Source: Bacteroidales bacterium (GTDB lineage: Bacteria > Bacteroidota > Bacteroidia > Bacteroidales > GCA-2748055). From it: 64,000 nucleotides of DNA. The position numbers and the translations under genes are program-made. The notes beneath the pieces were generated by a model. The model did not search any database. It was not told the origin of the DNA and worked only from the letters and a program-made list of their open reading frames with translations. Of this stretch, positions 46,301-55,114 are shown one piece after another. Each line of letters begins with the position of its first letter. Positions within the stretch are counted from its first letter, which is position 1. The stretch is from assembly GCA_016936975.1 (NCBI GenBank), contig JAFGWU010000014.1:109556-173555 (forward strand), given 5' to 3'.

Positions 46301-46514
46301 AACAGATGCTTGCAGAAATACAATGGCAAAAAAAGCAAATTTTTTGACTTACTAAAAATGTTATACAAACTGTAAAATAGGATATTTTTTCTCAATCAGA
46401 ACAATATTGATGAAACCGTGTTTTGATAATAATAATTATTTTACCACCTTCGAATGATTTGCCGGGATGATCCAACAGGATTCGCATTAACATAACAAAA
46501 TAATTATCAATCAT

Positions 46515-47648
46515 ATGAAAATTGGTATTTTAAAGGAAAAAGAACCCGAAAAAAGGGTGGCAATGCTTCCCGACGGGGTTGCAGACCTGGTAAAGCTCAA
46601 AGTTTCGGTGATTGTGGAAAAGGATGCCGGTGCGGGATCCTTTGCCGATGACAATGCGTACAGGGAAAGCGGTGCTGCAGTGGATACCAGGGATGCTGTC
46701 CTGAAGGGATCGAATATTATCCTGATGATCAATGCCCCGGACAGGGATACGATAAAAAGGATGAAAGAGGGACAGGTCGTTGTGGCAGCAGTGAATCCCC
46801 TCGTGAACCACGATGTGGTGACACGTTTTGCAGAATCCGGCGTGACCCTTTTCAGCCTGGATGTCCTCCCCAGGACCACCCGGGCGCAGGCCATGGATAT
46901 TCTTTCTTCACAGGCTACGGTAGCCGGATACAAGGCTGTTCTGGATGCGGCGTGCAGGCTCAACGGTTTCCTTCCGATGTTTATGTCAGCCGCTGGTACC
47001 ATAAAACCAAGCAGGGTTTTGGTACTCGGGGCGGGGGTAGCCGGACTGCAGGCCATTGCCACAGCCCGGAAGCTGGGGGCAGTGGTGGAGGCATTTGATG
47101 TACGGTCGGCGGTTAAGGAAGAGGTTCAGAGCCTGGGTGCAAAATTTGTGGAGGTTGAAGGAGCCATTGATGATACGTCTGCCGGCGGCTATGCAGTCGA
47201 GCAGACCGAAGCGTTCAAGCAACGTCAGCAGCAGATGATCCAGGAGCACTGTTTAAAGGCGGATATTGTCATCTGCACGGCACAGATTCCGGGCAGAAAA
47301 GCGCCCCTGTTGGTCAGGAAGGAGACGGTTGAAGCGATGAAGCCCGGATCGGTGATCATCGACCTCGCCGCTTCCACGGGAGGCAACTGTGCCTTGACCA
47401 GAAATGATGAGGTTGTGGTGGTTAATGGAGTTTCCGTTGTCGGAGAATCGAATTATCCATCCGCCATGCCTACAGATGCCAGCCAGATGTTCGGGAAGAA
47501 TATGATCAATTTCCTGAAGCTCCTGATTGATGATTCCGGGAATATCAACCTTGATTTCGGGGACGAACTGGTTAAGGGAACCTGTGTAACCCATGCAAAA
47601 GAGATTATGCACGAACGTGTCAGGGAGTTTATGAATAGCAAAAAATAA
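46515..47648 (+). CDS. pntAA: NAD(P) transhydrogenase subunit alpha, part 1 (NAD-binding)
   Basis: A 377-residue soluble dI domain of proton-translocating transhydrogenase, which moves hydride between NADH and NADP while protons cross the inner membrane. It shares the alanine dehydrogenase fold: MKIGILKEKEPEKRVAMLPDG at the start, VLVLGAGVAGLQAIATARKLGA as NAD-binding Rossmann motif, and the mobile-loop region FKQRQQQMIQEHC. The three-gene split (PntAA-PntAB-PntB) is frequent in Bacteroidota and alphaproteobacteria. The next gene starts 5 bp downstream. It is divergent from the NfnAB operon, another NADH/NADPH balancing system. Confidence 0.95.
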   Translation: MKIGILKEKEPEKRVAMLPDGVADLVKLKVSVIVEKDAGAGSFADDNAYRESGAAVDTRDAVLKGSNIILMINAPDRDTIKRMKEGQVVVAAVNPLVNHDVVTRFAESGVTLFSLDVLPRTTRAQAMDILSSQATVAGYKAVLDAACRLNGFLPMFMSAAGTIKPSRVLVLGAGVAGLQAIATARKLGAVVEAFDVRSAVKEEVQSLGAKFVEVEGAIDDTSAGGYAVEQTEAFKQRQQQMIQEHCLKADIVICTAQIPGRKAPLLVRKETVEAMKPGSVIIDLAASTGGNCALTRNDEVVVVNGVSVVGESNYPSAMPTDASQMFGKNMINFLKLLIDDSGNINLDFGDELVKGTCVTHAKEIMHERVREFMNSKK

Positions 47649-47653
47649 TCATA

Positions 47654-47983
47654 ATGGAATCAATTCTACATTTTTTTTACACGAACAAGGAGGCAATTTT
47701 TATTATTGCCCTGACCATTTTTCTCGGATTGGAGGTCATCTCCAATGTTCCTTCCGTGCTGCACACACCGCTCATGTCCGGAGCCAATGCCATCAGCGGG
47801 GTTATCATCATTGGCGGGATCATCCTGGTTGGTCATGCCGACCTCTCCAACCTCTCAGATGGAGGTCATCTTGCGAATCTTATCCTGGGAATCTTTGCCC
47901 TTCTGTTTGGAACCCTGAATGTGATCGGGGGCTTTGTGGTCACCGACAGGATGCTGGAGATGTTTAAAAAGAAAAAAAAATAA
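47654..47983 (+). CDS. pntAB: NAD(P) transhydrogenase subunit alpha, part 2 (membrane)
   Basis: A 109-residue membrane subunit that supplies the first helices of the proton channel. Three hydrophobic helices are visible: FIIALTIFLGLEVISNVP, AISGVIIIGGIILVG and LILGIFALLFGTLNVIGGFVV. The end VTDRMLEMFKKKKK is basic. VLHTPLMSGANAISG is the hallmark segment of the family. It lies between pntAA (5 bp) and pntB (12 bp). Confidence 0.95.
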   Translation: MESILHFFYTNKEAIFIIALTIFLGLEVISNVPSVLHTPLMSGANAISGVIIIGGIILVGHADLSNLSDGGHLANLILGIFALLFGTLNVIGGFVVTDRMLEMFKKKKK

Positions 47984-47995
47984 TCCGGGAAAACT

Positions 47996-49411
47996 ATGGA
48001 ACCATTGTTTGAAAACATTACAAACGGAGATATCATACTCGAGTTTTCCTATCTCCTTTCCGCCATATTTTTTGTGGTAGGCTTGAAACTCCTGAGTCAT
48101 CCGGAAACAGCCCGAAGGGGAAATCTGTGGGCCGCAGGCGGCATGCTGCTTGCCATGGTTACCACCATGGTTTTGCACCGGGATGGAGGCGGCAGTAAGA
48201 TCCAGACCGGGAACCTGGCGATCATTCTTGCCGCGATTGCACTCGGCGGTGTCGTCGGGGCCATTATTGCCCGGCGGATCAAAATGACCGCCATGCCCCA
48301 GCTGGTCTCTTTTTTCAACGCCACCGGCGGTGCGGCATCTGCCCTGGTAGCCCTGATAGAATTCTCAAACCCCGATAACCAGTCGGCCCTCGTAACCTTA
48401 CTGGGCCTGGTGATCGGCAGCATTGCCTTCAGCGGGAGCATGATTGCCTATGGAAAGCTGGATGGAAAGGTTAAGGATATTTTTGCCCGATGGATGACCT
48501 ATGTCAACCTGCTGATTCTCGCCGGGATCCTTTTCCTGCTTTTTTACGTCCTGTTCGGGCAGATGCCCCCAGAAACGAAACAGATCCTTGTATATCTCCT
48601 GCTTGCCGTATCCCTGGTTTACGGCGTGAGTTTTGTGATGCCGATCGGCGGTGCAGACATGCCGGTGGTTATCTCCCTGCTTAACAGTTTAACGGGGATA
48701 GCGGCTGCCATGGCCGGATTTATTTACCAGAACCAGGCCATGATCCTGGGGGGGATCTTTGTGGGGGCCGCCGGGATGATCCTGACCCTGCTGATGTGCA
48801 AGGCCATGAACCGTTCGCTGATAAATGTGATCGTGGGTGCATTCGGAGGCGGTGCTGCCGGAGTCGATAAGGAGAAGGGAACCGTAAAAGAGGTTTCGGT
48901 GAATGATGCCGCCGTGATGCTCTATTATTCGTCGAAGGTGGTCATCGTTCCGGGTTACGGATTGGCTGTCGCCCAGGCACAGCATGTGTGCAATGAGATG
49001 GTCAAACTGCTTGAAGCAAACGGTGTGGAGGTTAAGTTTGCAATCCATCCCGTGGCGGGACGTATGCCGGGGCACATGAATGTGCTTCTTGCTGAGGCCG
49101 ATGTCTCTTATGATAAACTGGTCGAGATGGACGAAATCAATCCTCAGCTGCCCGATACGGATGTGGTGTTGGTTATCGGGGCCAATGATGTCGTCAATCC
49201 GGCGGCGGAGGATGATCCCTCCAGCCCCATTTATGGTATGCCCATTATCAGGACCCACACCGCTAAAAATATTATTGTAATGAAACGGGGAATGGGTAAG
49301 GGGTATGCGGCAATAGAAAACTATCTGTTCTTCGATGATAAAACAAGGATGTTGTTTGGCAATGCCAAAGATTCCCTCCAGAAACTGGTAACGGAAATAA
49401 AAAATCTGTAA
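47996..49411 (+). CDS. pntB: NAD(P) transhydrogenase subunit beta
   Basis: A 471-residue subunit with nine or so membrane helices (residues ~15-280) and a C-terminal NADP-binding dIII domain. The proton channel includes MVTTMVLHRDGGG and MPIGGADMPVVISLLNSLTG. The NADP domain has VIVPGYGLAVAQAQH, the motif KFAIHPVAGRMPGHMNVLLAEA and VVLVIGANDVVNPAA. Length is as in E. coli PntB (462). A strong terminator follows 27 bp later and ends the pntAA-pntAB-pntB operon. Confidence 0.96.
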   Translation: MEPLFENITNGDIILEFSYLLSAIFFVVGLKLLSHPETARRGNLWAAGGMLLAMVTTMVLHRDGGGSKIQTGNLAIILAAIALGGVVGAIIARRIKMTAMPQLVSFFNATGGAASALVALIEFSNPDNQSALVTLLGLVIGSIAFSGSMIAYGKLDGKVKDIFARWMTYVNLLILAGILFLLFYVLFGQMPPETKQILVYLLLAVSLVYGVSFVMPIGGADMPVVISLLNSLTGIAAAMAGFIYQNQAMILGGIFVGAAGMILTLLMCKAMNRSLINVIVGAFGGGAAGVDKEKGTVKEVSVNDAAVMLYYSSKVVIVPGYGLAVAQAQHVCNEMVKLLEANGVEVKFAIHPVAGRMPGHMNVLLAEADVSYDKLVEMDEINPQLPDTDVVLVIGANDVVNPAAEDDPSSPIYGMPIIRTHTAKNIIVMKRGMGKGYAAIENYLFFDDKTRMLFGNAKDSLQKLVTEIKNL

Positions 49412-49437
49412 TTGCATTATCCGGTCCGGACAAAGAG

Positions 49438-49463
49438 AGGCGCTTCTGAAAGCGCCTTTTTTA
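49438..49463 (+). terminator. Intrinsic terminator after pntB
   Basis: AGGCGCTT (49438-49445) pairs with AAGCGCCT (49450-49457) across a 4-nt loop and is followed by six T. Confidence 0.85.
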
Positions 49464-49890
49464 TATGTAAAATCTGGTATTCTTAACTCTATTCGGGGGA
49501 TCAGCCTTCTCCACCGGAGCATTCGATTGATGAAATTTGTGTTGGAGTATCCGAAACGTCTTCTGCAATCCTTATTCATGGGATTATTTTATAGCACACA
49601 ACCCGGTACCGGAATTATTATATAAGCAGAATGGGCCATGTTAATATCCTGTTTTTAAGGTTTGCTAATCGGTTAAGATGGAATTAGGGAGCTTACTATC
49701 CGAATTTTTATCAAGAAAAAAAAAGGATTCACACACTAACATCTTTCGTTTGTCAAACTGTATTAAGCTGTTACAGGATGCAACCAACTATAAAACAAAT
49801 TATTCTGAATGAAAATGAGAATATCCTATTGATAAGTTTTTCGTAAAACAGCCGGTATTGTTGCTATTTTTATTGCAAGTGTTTTTTTAA
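49464..49890. other. Intergenic region, nothing supported
   Basis: About 430 bp, AT-rich toward the right end, between the pntB terminator and the surface-protein locus. I find no open frame, RNA or full -33/-7 promoter that I can support; the promoter of the next gene must lie here. Confidence 0.5.
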
Positions 49891-51321
49891 TTGAATAACA
49901 GGGCAGACAAAACACCTTTTTCTTTCCTATCCTGTCTGGGATTGTTTCTTCCATGTTGCCGGACCGGATTGTTATTTCTCACCCTTCTTTTCTCCTTTAA
50001 TTCACTGCTTTCCCAGTACACCTCCCTGGATAACTACGACGGGCTCTGGACCGGGAATTCCACATGGGTGGGGGGCGTGGCTCCGCCTGTAAACAACATT
50101 CAGGCTGATATCAACATTTACGGGACCGTTACCAGGCAGGGTGACCTTGTTTACAATTCCGATACCCTTCACGTTTACGATACCCTGATCATATATGGAA
50201 ATATAACTTTTGGCAACAATGCTGATTTGATAATCGAAACCGGTGGCATCTTTATTGTTCACGGGGATTATACTTCTGCAAATAAGGTTTCGGTTTCGAC
50301 AGGGGGAACGTTTGTTGTGCTGGGGGATTTTTACATGCAGGGATCAGACAACCAGGGATCCTTCGATAATGACGGAACAATTTATATTGTCAATCCTGTA
50401 AAAGTATTTGATGAAGGGGATTATGCAGATCTTGCCTGTGACGATCCGGAAGATTACCCGGATAACTGCGCTTACGGCAACCAGGAGGATCTTGAGAACG
50501 ACCCCATTTATGAACTGGTGGCGGCCGGCGGATACAAGATAAAACATGATAAACCGCTCGATTTCTGTGAGGGAGACTCGGTCCGGCTTTATATTAAAGA
50601 TAATGCAGACTCCTATGAGTGGTTTCTTGACGGCACTGCCATTACCGGTGCCACCGGTTATGAATATTACGCCAAACTGGGGGGTGACTATACGGCACAG
50701 GTGATTGTGGACGAAGATACTTTCAATCTCGCTGCAGTTACTGTTACCGTTTACACCCTCTCCACCATTCCCGATTCGGCCTACAGCAGTGACAGCGTGA
50801 TTTGTTCCGGTTCGCCGGCCACGATTACCCTGTCGTACGCCGGAGGGACCCTGGGCATCGGGGCCACTGCCATGTGGTATGACGATGCCGGTTTCAACAA
50901 TAATATAGGATCGGGTAATGATCTGACTCTTTCGGCCCCATCTGTGGCTACAACCTATTATGTGAGGTTTGAAGGGCAGTGTGATACCACCGGTGCGGTA
51001 AGTGTAACCGTAAATACAGGAACGACACCCACTCCGGCCATTTCGGGGGAGGAAGAGGTGTGCGTGCCCGGACAGGAAGTGTACACCGTTTCCGGTGATG
51101 CCGGTTCCTCATTTTTCTGGACGGTTTCGGGGGGGGTGATCAACGGATCTTCGCAGGGCACATCCATCACGGCAGACTGGTCAGAAGCAGGAACCGGTTC
51201 AGTCGAAGTAACGGAAATAACGGCAGAAGGGTGTTCTGCTTCGGATAACCTGCAGATTAATAAAGTTGCTGCACCGGATACCGGTAACCTTGTATCGAGC
51301 GGCTCATTAACCAGACGATAA
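49891..51321 (+). CDS. Secreted Ig-like adhesin with C-terminal PDTG...GSLTRR motif
   Basis: A ~476-residue secreted protein. The start is uncertain: the frame opens with a TTG (49891), and no ATG precedes the hydrophobic signal (TGLLFLTLLFSFNSLLSQ). A beta-solenoid-like part follows (INIYGTVTRQGDLVYNSDTLHVYDTLIIYGNITFGNNADLIIETGG in pieces), then Ig/PKD-like modules (SDSVICSGSPATITL; EEVCVPGQEVYTVSGDAGSSFFWTVSGG). It has no type A or B T9SS domain, yet ends APDTGNLVSSGSLTRR, nearly the same ending as the next gene. This may be an unrecognised sorting or assembly signal. It is the first gene of a locus ending in PorP/SprF. Confidence 0.75.
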   Translation: MNNRADKTPFSFLSCLGLFLPCCRTGLLFLTLLFSFNSLLSQYTSLDNYDGLWTGNSTWVGGVAPPVNNIQADINIYGTVTRQGDLVYNSDTLHVYDTLIIYGNITFGNNADLIIETGGIFIVHGDYTSANKVSVSTGGTFVVLGDFYMQGSDNQGSFDNDGTIYIVNPVKVFDEGDYADLACDDPEDYPDNCAYGNQEDLENDPIYELVAAGGYKIKHDKPLDFCEGDSVRLYIKDNADSYEWFLDGTAITGATGYEYYAKLGGDYTAQVIVDEDTFNLAAVTVTVYTLSTIPDSAYSSDSVICSGSPATITLSYAGGTLGIGATAMWYDDAGFNNNIGSGNDLTLSAPSVATTYYVRFEGQCDTTGAVSVTVNTGTTPTPAISGEEEVCVPGQEVYTVSGDAGSSFFWTVSGGVINGSSQGTSITADWSEAGTGSVEVTEITAEGCSASDNLQINKVAAPDTGNLVSSGSLTRR

Positions 51322-51423
51322 TGAACAATAACCATAAAAAATAAGATCATGAAAACACTAACATCCAAAGAAATTAAATCAAACACAAACAACACAATTA
51401 TTAACACCAAAAACCAAAAAGTT

Positions 51424-52284
51424 ATGAAAACCAAGAGGTATTCAAATGTCGTGAAAACCGTGGCAATTCTGTTTGTTACGATGCTATTCTCTAATGCCGT
51501 TCTGGCCCAGTTTGATCTTTCGGCCGGAACAACCAGTCAGACTCCGATAAATGAAGAACGGGAAGGAGGCACCAGCACCTACACCGCTTCCGGAACCCAT
51601 GATGTCGGCGATGAGTTTACCTGGGCGGTATGGGCAGATACACCTCCCGTGTCCATCACATCGGGCGGTGTCGACATCATCGACGGCGGTTCGGGGACAA
51701 GCGCGGATCCATATCTTGTTAACTGGACAGCCGATCTCTCCTCCATTGATGTTACCTGGGCAGCCGACGCATCGCCGGGCATTGACAATACAAACGGTAA
51801 CGTGTCCGTTCAGAAGCGTTTACCCGCTGCTGCTGGTTCATGCCCCAGCCCGATTCAATCGTGGGATATCGATTTCTGGAGTGCTGCCACAGCATCCATC
51901 TCGAATGCGGATGCCGGTTACTGTTCCAGTGCCCCAATCGGCGGGTCGATTACCATTAACCTGACAGGTGCCCCCGATGGAACGGCTGATGGATTTGCAG
52001 TGGATTATGAAATTACGGCTCCCAATCTCGAGGATGGTTCAGGAACCTCATGGGATGGAAATACCGGAACCGTAAATTCAAACGGGACAACCGTAACCAT
52101 TCCTCTGCCGGACCTGCTGACGAATCTGACAACCACCGATGCCACCTTTACGATTACGCTTACCAGGATGAATGACGATTTTACCGGCGACGGCACCCTG
52201 CTTGATGATACCTATGTAATCACGGTTTACGCTACACCTGATACTGGCGAGATTACGAGCACCGGAAGCCTGACCCGCAGGTAG
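51424..52284 (+). CDS. Secreted beta-rich protein with C-terminal PDTG...GSLTRR motif
   Basis: A 286-residue protein from the ATG at 51424 (MKTKRYSNVVKTVAILFVTM... ending LAQ), a clean signal peptide. A start at 51349 would add 25 polar residues. The mature part consists of beta-sandwich-like modules (GGTSTYTASGTHDVGDEFTWAVW; IGGSITINLTGAPDGTADGF; TDATFTITLTRMNDDF), of the kind seen in filament or adhesin subunits. It ends TPDTGEITSTGSLTRR, sharing PDTG, S, GSLTRR and the stop position with the gene upstream, although the codons differ. It probably forms a surface structure with its neighbours; no enzymatic residues are seen. Confidence 0.75.
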   Translation: MKTKRYSNVVKTVAILFVTMLFSNAVLAQFDLSAGTTSQTPINEEREGGTSTYTASGTHDVGDEFTWAVWADTPPVSITSGGVDIIDGGSGTSADPYLVNWTADLSSIDVTWAADASPGIDNTNGNVSVQKRLPAAAGSCPSPIQSWDIDFWSAATASISNADAGYCSSAPIGGSITINLTGAPDGTADGFAVDYEITAPNLEDGSGTSWDGNTGTVNSNGTTVTIPLPDLLTNLTTTDATFTITLTRMNDDFTGDGTLLDDTYVITVYATPDTGEITSTGSLTRR

Positions 52285-52977
52285 GAGGCTCTTTGGTCAA
52301 TTGAATTGAAAATTTTCTGTCTGCCCTGACAGAGGACGTTCTTTGCATTAAAAACACTTAATCTCTTAAGTAAGGGAAAACCATCCTTCTTTTGAAGGAC
52401 CTGTTTGTTGCCCTTATGATATGATCCTGAGGATTAATCGAAACGTTGAAAACCTATAGTTTGACAGGGGATGAAGGATACGGGAATGCACCTTTATACA
52501 GGTGTCCGGCATTGGGGGGACTGCACCGCAACAGGAGAGGTATGTGCGATAGGAACCCTCGGGATTGATTAGGCATGGGTTGGTCGGAAGGACCAATTCA
52601 TGAAAATGCTGTAATCCGGGCTTTGCAAGACCATTTAAATGGCAGTAAAGCTGTAAAAATTAAGCATGGAGTTGCAGTTTGAGATGGCGATTTAAATATC
52701 TGTGCCGTTCGGATGATACCGGATGGCTGACCGGAATTATGGTGTTATTCCGGAGCAGGAAAGGACTGCATATACGTCGGTTACTGAGGGTCGGGCAACC
52801 GCCATAGTTTAGAATGCAATGAACGCAACATGGGTTTGAATACTTTTTGGTTGAAGTGTAATTTATTGATATAGAAACATTAAATATATGTTTAAATAAA
52901 CATTGTTTGAATGAATATTAACCTTGAACCTTCCGCATCATGTATGGTGTGGCTACATTAAACCATGAACCTTTAGT
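52285..52977. other. Hairpin-rich 690-bp non-coding region, possible structured RNA
   Basis: No credible gene lies here. Several stable hairpins occur: CCTTC-TTTT-GAAGG (52385-52398), CACCT/AGGTG (52489-52504), a 12-bp stem with G-U pairs and a GGAAG loop (52574-52602), and CCGGAAT/ATTCCGG (52731-52753). The GC-rich structured part (about 52380-52830) gives way to an AT-rich stretch before the next ATG. It could be a long leader or regulatory RNA for the T9SS gene, or a decayed element. No group II intron domain V or other known RNA motif was recognised. Confidence 0.4.
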
Positions 52978-53988
52978 ATGAAGTTTAGAAGGTACATACT
53001 GATTGTTGGTGCACTGCTGGCATTGTTCAGCTCCCTGGCCAGGGCGCAGGACTATGTAGCAGTGGTATGTACCGGTGATACGGGTGTTTCATTCATGGTG
53101 GAAGGTTGGGAGCACTCCACGTTTGAATGGAGCGTTGAAGGCGGAACCATTTCAAGGAATTATGGGGATTCAATCATTGTAAACTGGACCAGTACACCCG
53201 GAGAATATGAAATCAGCGTCCTGGAGATTTCAGAACACGGATGTGCCGGTGAACTGAAACGGGCGACAGTCCTCGTGGCTGGTCCTGAACTGGAGCTGGG
53301 GGATAACAGGAGCATTTGCTCAGGAGAAATCTTTACCATGGAACCGGAGGGATCCTATGATTCCTACCTGTGGCACGATGGATCGACCGGAACCGAATGG
53401 AGCTCAGGGGAGGAGGGATGGATTATTCTTGAGGTGGCGGATACCCATGGCTGCCGGGCCCGCGACAGTATCTATCTGACGGTTAATCCGCTGCCCGTGG
53501 TGGACCTGGGCAGGGATACCTCTTTGTGCGGTGACCAGAGTATCGAACTGAATGCGGGGAATGATGGAATCCTATATAACTGGTCGACAGGGGATCAATC
53601 GCCCACTATTTTGGTATACGCGGGTTACCAGAAAATATGGGTCGAGGTGGAGAACGAATTCGGATGCTCGGCCAGGGATGAGATAACGATACAGGAGTGT
53701 GATTTTGCAAAGTATTTCAGTGATATTCCCACTGCTATTACCCCCAATGGGGACGGAACAAATGATGCCTGGAATCTTTATAAATTGATGGATTATCCCG
53801 GGGCGGTTGTTGAGATTTTCGACCGGTGGGGGATGCTGGTATGGAAGTCAGAATCCGGTTATTCAAATCCCTGGAGCGGAGAGGATCTAAGAGGGAACCT
53901 GGTGCCGATGGATTCGTACCATTTCGTGATCCAGTTTAATAACAGCACAAAGGACCAGATTGTCGGAATTATAACGGTTATAAGATAA
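52978..53988 (+). CDS. T9SS type B (gliding-motility-associated C-terminal) sorting domain protein
   Basis: A 336-residue secreted protein. The signal peptide is MKFRRYILIVGALLALFSSLARAQ. Three Ig/PKD-like modules follow, with Cys-containing segments (RSICSGEIFTMEPEGSYDSYLW; DTSLCGDQSIELNAG). The last ~90 residues are the CHU_C/type B sorting domain: IPTAITPNGDGTNDAWNLYKL, VEIFDRWGMLVWKSESGY and NPWSGEDLRGNLVPMDSYHFVIQ. Type B cargo depends on a cognate PorP/SprF-like outer-membrane protein, and such a gene follows directly. The pair is a classic T9SS module. Confidence 0.92.
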   Translation: MKFRRYILIVGALLALFSSLARAQDYVAVVCTGDTGVSFMVEGWEHSTFEWSVEGGTISRNYGDSIIVNWTSTPGEYEISVLEISEHGCAGELKRATVLVAGPELELGDNRSICSGEIFTMEPEGSYDSYLWHDGSTGTEWSSGEEGWIILEVADTHGCRARDSIYLTVNPLPVVDLGRDTSLCGDQSIELNAGNDGILYNWSTGDQSPTILVYAGYQKIWVEVENEFGCSARDEITIQECDFAKYFSDIPTAITPNGDGTNDAWNLYKLMDYPGAVVEIFDRWGMLVWKSESGYSNPWSGEDLRGNLVPMDSYHFVIQFNNSTKDQIVGIITVIR

Positions 53989-54041
53989 TATGAGCGTTAA
54001 TGGCGGAATGGATTGCCACCAACAGGCAGAACCGAAACGAT

Positions 54042-55019
54042 ATGAGAAATAAAATACTTACGATTTGCTTGCTGCTCAGTATTCCTGCCGGAATAGTGCT
54101 TGCCCAGCAGGTGCCCCTGTACAGTCAGTACATGCTGAACGGATTTTTACTGAATCCGGCCGTTGCTGGTTCGGAAGGGTATACCGCTATAAACCTGACC
54201 GCCCGCGAACAATGGTTGAATTTTCAGGATGGCCCCGCAACCTATGCCCTGAGCTTCCAGACGCGTCTGCTCAAGAAAAGTTATATATCGAGAAGTTCAT
54301 CGGTCAGAAAAAGAAGCCGGGCCACATCCAGGGGCAGTAACGTGGGGCTTGGTGGATATATCTTTAATGATCGCAACGGTGCTGTGGAGCGAACCGGTTT
54401 CAAGGCAACATACGCATACCACATTAAGCTGAGGCAGTCCCAGCTCTCTTTCGGACTCTCCCTGGTCGGCTACCAGTTCAGGCTCGACGAGGAAAAGATC
54501 CGCCTGGAGTACCCGGATGATAATCTCTGGACCGGAGCGGATAAGGCTGTTCTGATTCCTGATGCAGATGCCGGCGTATATTATATGGGCCGGAACTACT
54601 GGGCCGGTTTTTCTGTGGACCAGATGTTTGAGTCGGTTCTGAAAATAGGATATTCGGGATATGATCAATTCAGGATGGAGCGCAATTATTACCTGATGGG
54701 GGGATACGATTTCGAAATTAAAAGGGACTGGGTCCTGGCTCCCTCTACCCTGATAAAAATGGCGGAGAATATGAAATTACAGGCTGACATCAATATGAAA
54801 TTCTATTACCAGCAATCCTACTGGGCAGGATTGACTTACCGAACAGGGCATTCAATAATCGTAATGGCCGGGCTGAGCATCGACAAGCTGGTGTTCGGGT
54901 ATGCATTTGATATCGGTCTGAACAGTATCATGCGCCACAGTTTTGGCTCCCATGAGTTTATGTTTGCTGCAAAGTTCGGGGATAATGCCAGGCGCTATCG
55001 CTGGCTGAACAGGTTTTAG
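54042..55019 (+). CDS. PorP/SprF family type IX secretion membrane protein
   Basis: A 325-residue outer-membrane beta-barrel of the PorP/SprF family, which helps secrete or anchor type B T9SS cargo. The ATG at 54042 gives the signal peptide MRNKILTICLLLSIPAGIVLAQ; a start at 54000 overlaps the previous stop and adds 14 polar residues. The family opening QQVPLYSQYMLNGFLLNPAVAGSEGYTAINL is explicit (in order), followed by NVGLGGYIFNDRNG and a barrel ending HEFMFAAKF. An insert of basic residues (RSSSVRKRSRATSRG) near 80-95 is unusual. It lies just after the type B cargo gene. Confidence 0.93.
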   Translation: MRNKILTICLLLSIPAGIVLAQQVPLYSQYMLNGFLLNPAVAGSEGYTAINLTAREQWLNFQDGPATYALSFQTRLLKKSYISRSSSVRKRSRATSRGSNVGLGGYIFNDRNGAVERTGFKATYAYHIKLRQSQLSFGLSLVGYQFRLDEEKIRLEYPDDNLWTGADKAVLIPDADAGVYYMGRNYWAGFSVDQMFESVLKIGYSGYDQFRMERNYYLMGGYDFEIKRDWVLAPSTLIKMAENMKLQADINMKFYYQQSYWAGLTYRTGHSIIVMAGLSIDKLVFGYAFDIGLNSIMRHSFGSHEFMFAAKFGDNARRYRWLNRF

Positions 55020-55083
55020 ATCAGCTTACCGACAAATTGCGCTGATTTGCCGATTTTCTGTTCCTTTGGATCCGCCCGGATTT

Positions 55084-55091
55084 TACTTTTG
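55084..55091 (+). promoter_or_regulatory. Bacteroidota -7 box before the LiaF-like gene
   Basis: TACTTTTG matches TAnnTTTG exactly, 24 bp before the ATG. A TTTG at 55065-55068 lies only 15 bp upstream, shorter than usual. Confidence 0.5.
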
Positions 55092-55114
55092 TACAAATCA
55101 TTATTTGAATCGTT

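Noticed and set aside
52285..52977. Group II intron or retron RNA
   Set aside because: A GTGCG-like start near 52544 was noted, but no domain V hairpin, reverse transcriptase or intron boundary is visible.
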